A program made the position numbers and the translations under genes. Below are positions 5,477 to 6,085 of a stretch of DNA of 6,085 nt, piece by piece. The notes beneath the pieces are model-generated. The model did no database searches. It saw nothing but the letters and a program-made list of their open reading frames with translations, and was not told the origin of the DNA. Position 1 is the first letter of the stretch; each line of letters starts with the position of its first letter. This DNA comes from CBIHNH01 sp966211425 (lineage in GTDB: Bacteria > Patescibacteriota > Saccharimonadia > Saccharimonadales > Saccharimonadaceae), in assembly GCA_966211425.1 (NCBI GenBank), contig CBIHNH010000035.1, positions 1-6,085 on the forward strand. Reading direction: 5' to 3'.

Positions 5477-6028
5477 ATGTCTTTCCGGTCGTGGCTCAAT
5501 ATACTGACGGCGCTCATCATTCTGGTTCTCTTGTGGACGTTACGGGATGAGCTGGTTCGAGCGTGGCATCTACTCGGAACGGTAGACCTCTGGATCCTAG
5601 CGCTGATCATCCCACTGCAGTTTCTCAGCTACTATGCGGGCGGGGCGGCGATCTTTTCCTACCTCAAGCAGCGTGGGCAGGCGAGTGACGTCAAGCCATG
5701 GGATATGGCGCGGATGTCGCTGGAGCTAAACTTTGTAAATCACGTGTTGCCGACGGCGGGCGTTTCCGGCGTGTCTTATATGACGTGGCGGCTCAGTAAA
5801 CTTGGCGTGAGCTCTGGGCGCGCAACGCTCGCGCAGGTGGTGCGTTTGACGATGTCGTTTTTCGCCTTTGTCTTGCTGCTGATGATAGCGGTCGTGGTCG
5901 TTACGCTCGATACCGGGGTTAACCGACTGACAATCCTGGCGACATCAGGTTTGGTCTCAACTATTATTATCGGCACTATGCTGCTCTGGTTTATACTCGA
6001 CAGCGAACGGAGAATGGAGCGCGTTTAG
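5477..6028 (+). CDS. Lysylphosphatidylglycerol synthase transmembrane region / UPF0104 flippase-like protein, short or interrupted
   Basis: An integral membrane protein of 183 residues up to the TAG at 6026-6028. Hydrophobic segments lie at about 6-22, 38-61, 124-145 and 151-174. Between them is the family hallmark LNFVNHVLPTAGVSGVSYMTWRLSKLG (about 84-110 by position; N88, L91-P92 and the G-x-x-G turn are visible), the polar loop shared by MprF-type flippases and related polyprenyl/lipid-carrier proteins. Typical members are about 300-350 residues with seven or eight membrane segments, so this is roughly the N-terminal half. After the TAG the same frame continues open to the window edge with RGISSLVHGFGRRVLRIKS, a basic amphipathic stretch that looks like a normal cytoplasmic loop of this family. 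A nonsense mutation, a sequencing error or a truly short protein are all possible. The likely role is moving lipids or lipid-linked precursors across the membrane; this is inferred from the family. Confidence 0.75.
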   Translation: MSFRSWLNILTALIILVLLWTLRDELVRAWHLLGTVDLWILALIIPLQFLSYYAGGAAIFSYLKQRGQASDVKPWDMARMSLELNFVNHVLPTAGVSGVSYMTWRLSKLGVSSGRATLAQVVRLTMSFFAFVLLLMIAVVVVTLDTGVNRLTILATSGLVSTIIIGTMLLWFILDSERRMERV

Positions 6029-6085
6029 CGTGGTATCTCGAGCCTGGTTCACGGCTTTGGACGGAGGGTTCTACGGATCAAGTCA
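6029..6085 (+). other. Possible coding remnant after the in-frame TAG
   Basis: Nineteen codons remain open to the window end in the same frame as the membrane protein, giving a basic, amphipathic sequence (RGISSLVHGF then GRRVLRIKS). No terminator, promoter or ribosome site is seen between the TAG and the edge, as would be expected if the gene really ended there with a new gene following. The stretch is too short to prove it is coding; the other two plus frames are also open. Confidence 0.35.

Noticed and set aside
6026..6028. Recoded stop codon (alternative genetic code as in Gracilibacteria/Absconditabacteria)
   Set aside because: Those lineages recode UGA, not UAG; no in-frame TGA interrupts any gene here, and TAG properly ends the receiver gene at 2195.

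Overview
The window looks like a piece of a small-genome Patescibacteria (CPR) chromosome, most probably Saccharibacteria (TM7)-like. This rests on about 50% GC with compact spacing, leaderless-looking genes, a bL27 with an unusual N-terminal tail, a CPR-flavoured THUMP-type methyltransferase, and tandem M23 domains in one protein. The assignment is inference from sequence style, not from a database match. The genetic code appears standard: every long frame reads with normal stops (six TAA, two TAG).

Left part (1-2195, plus strand): the 3' end of a secreted M23 peptidase-like protein comes first and closes with a strong hairpin terminator. It is followed by a membrane-anchored S41 C-terminal processing peptidase with an intact Ser/Lys/Gln active site, and then a stand-alone CheY-like receiver protein. 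These are envelope and signalling functions.

Middle (2222-3979, plus strand): a self-contained two-gene unit. A near-consensus promoter (TTGACA, 17 nt, extended TGC-TATCAT) drives a 67-residue protein of unknown function. Nineteen nt later comes a 488-residue protein carrying an HEYTH zincin motif and no export signal. A perfect 16-bp hairpin closes the unit. This is the least explained part of the window.

Right part (3995-6085): a minus-strand pair, an RNA methyltransferase-like gene followed 2 nt later by rpmA (bL27). The rpmA Shine-Dalgarno lies inside the last codons of the methyltransferase gene. A divergent promoter region separates this pair from a plus-strand membrane gene of the lysylphosphatidylglycerol synthase transmembrane/flippase-like family. 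That last frame stops at about half the usual family length, but reads on in the same frame past a TAG to the window edge.

Four genes (536, 2258, 5436 minus, 5477) have a -10 hexamer ending 6-7 nt before the ATG and no Shine-Dalgarno, so leaderless mRNAs seem to be the rule for first genes here. The downstream genes at 2481 and rpmA have recognisable ribosome binding sites. No stretch above 300 bases lacks a gene. I saw no tRNA, rRNA, CRISPR array or insertion sequence.
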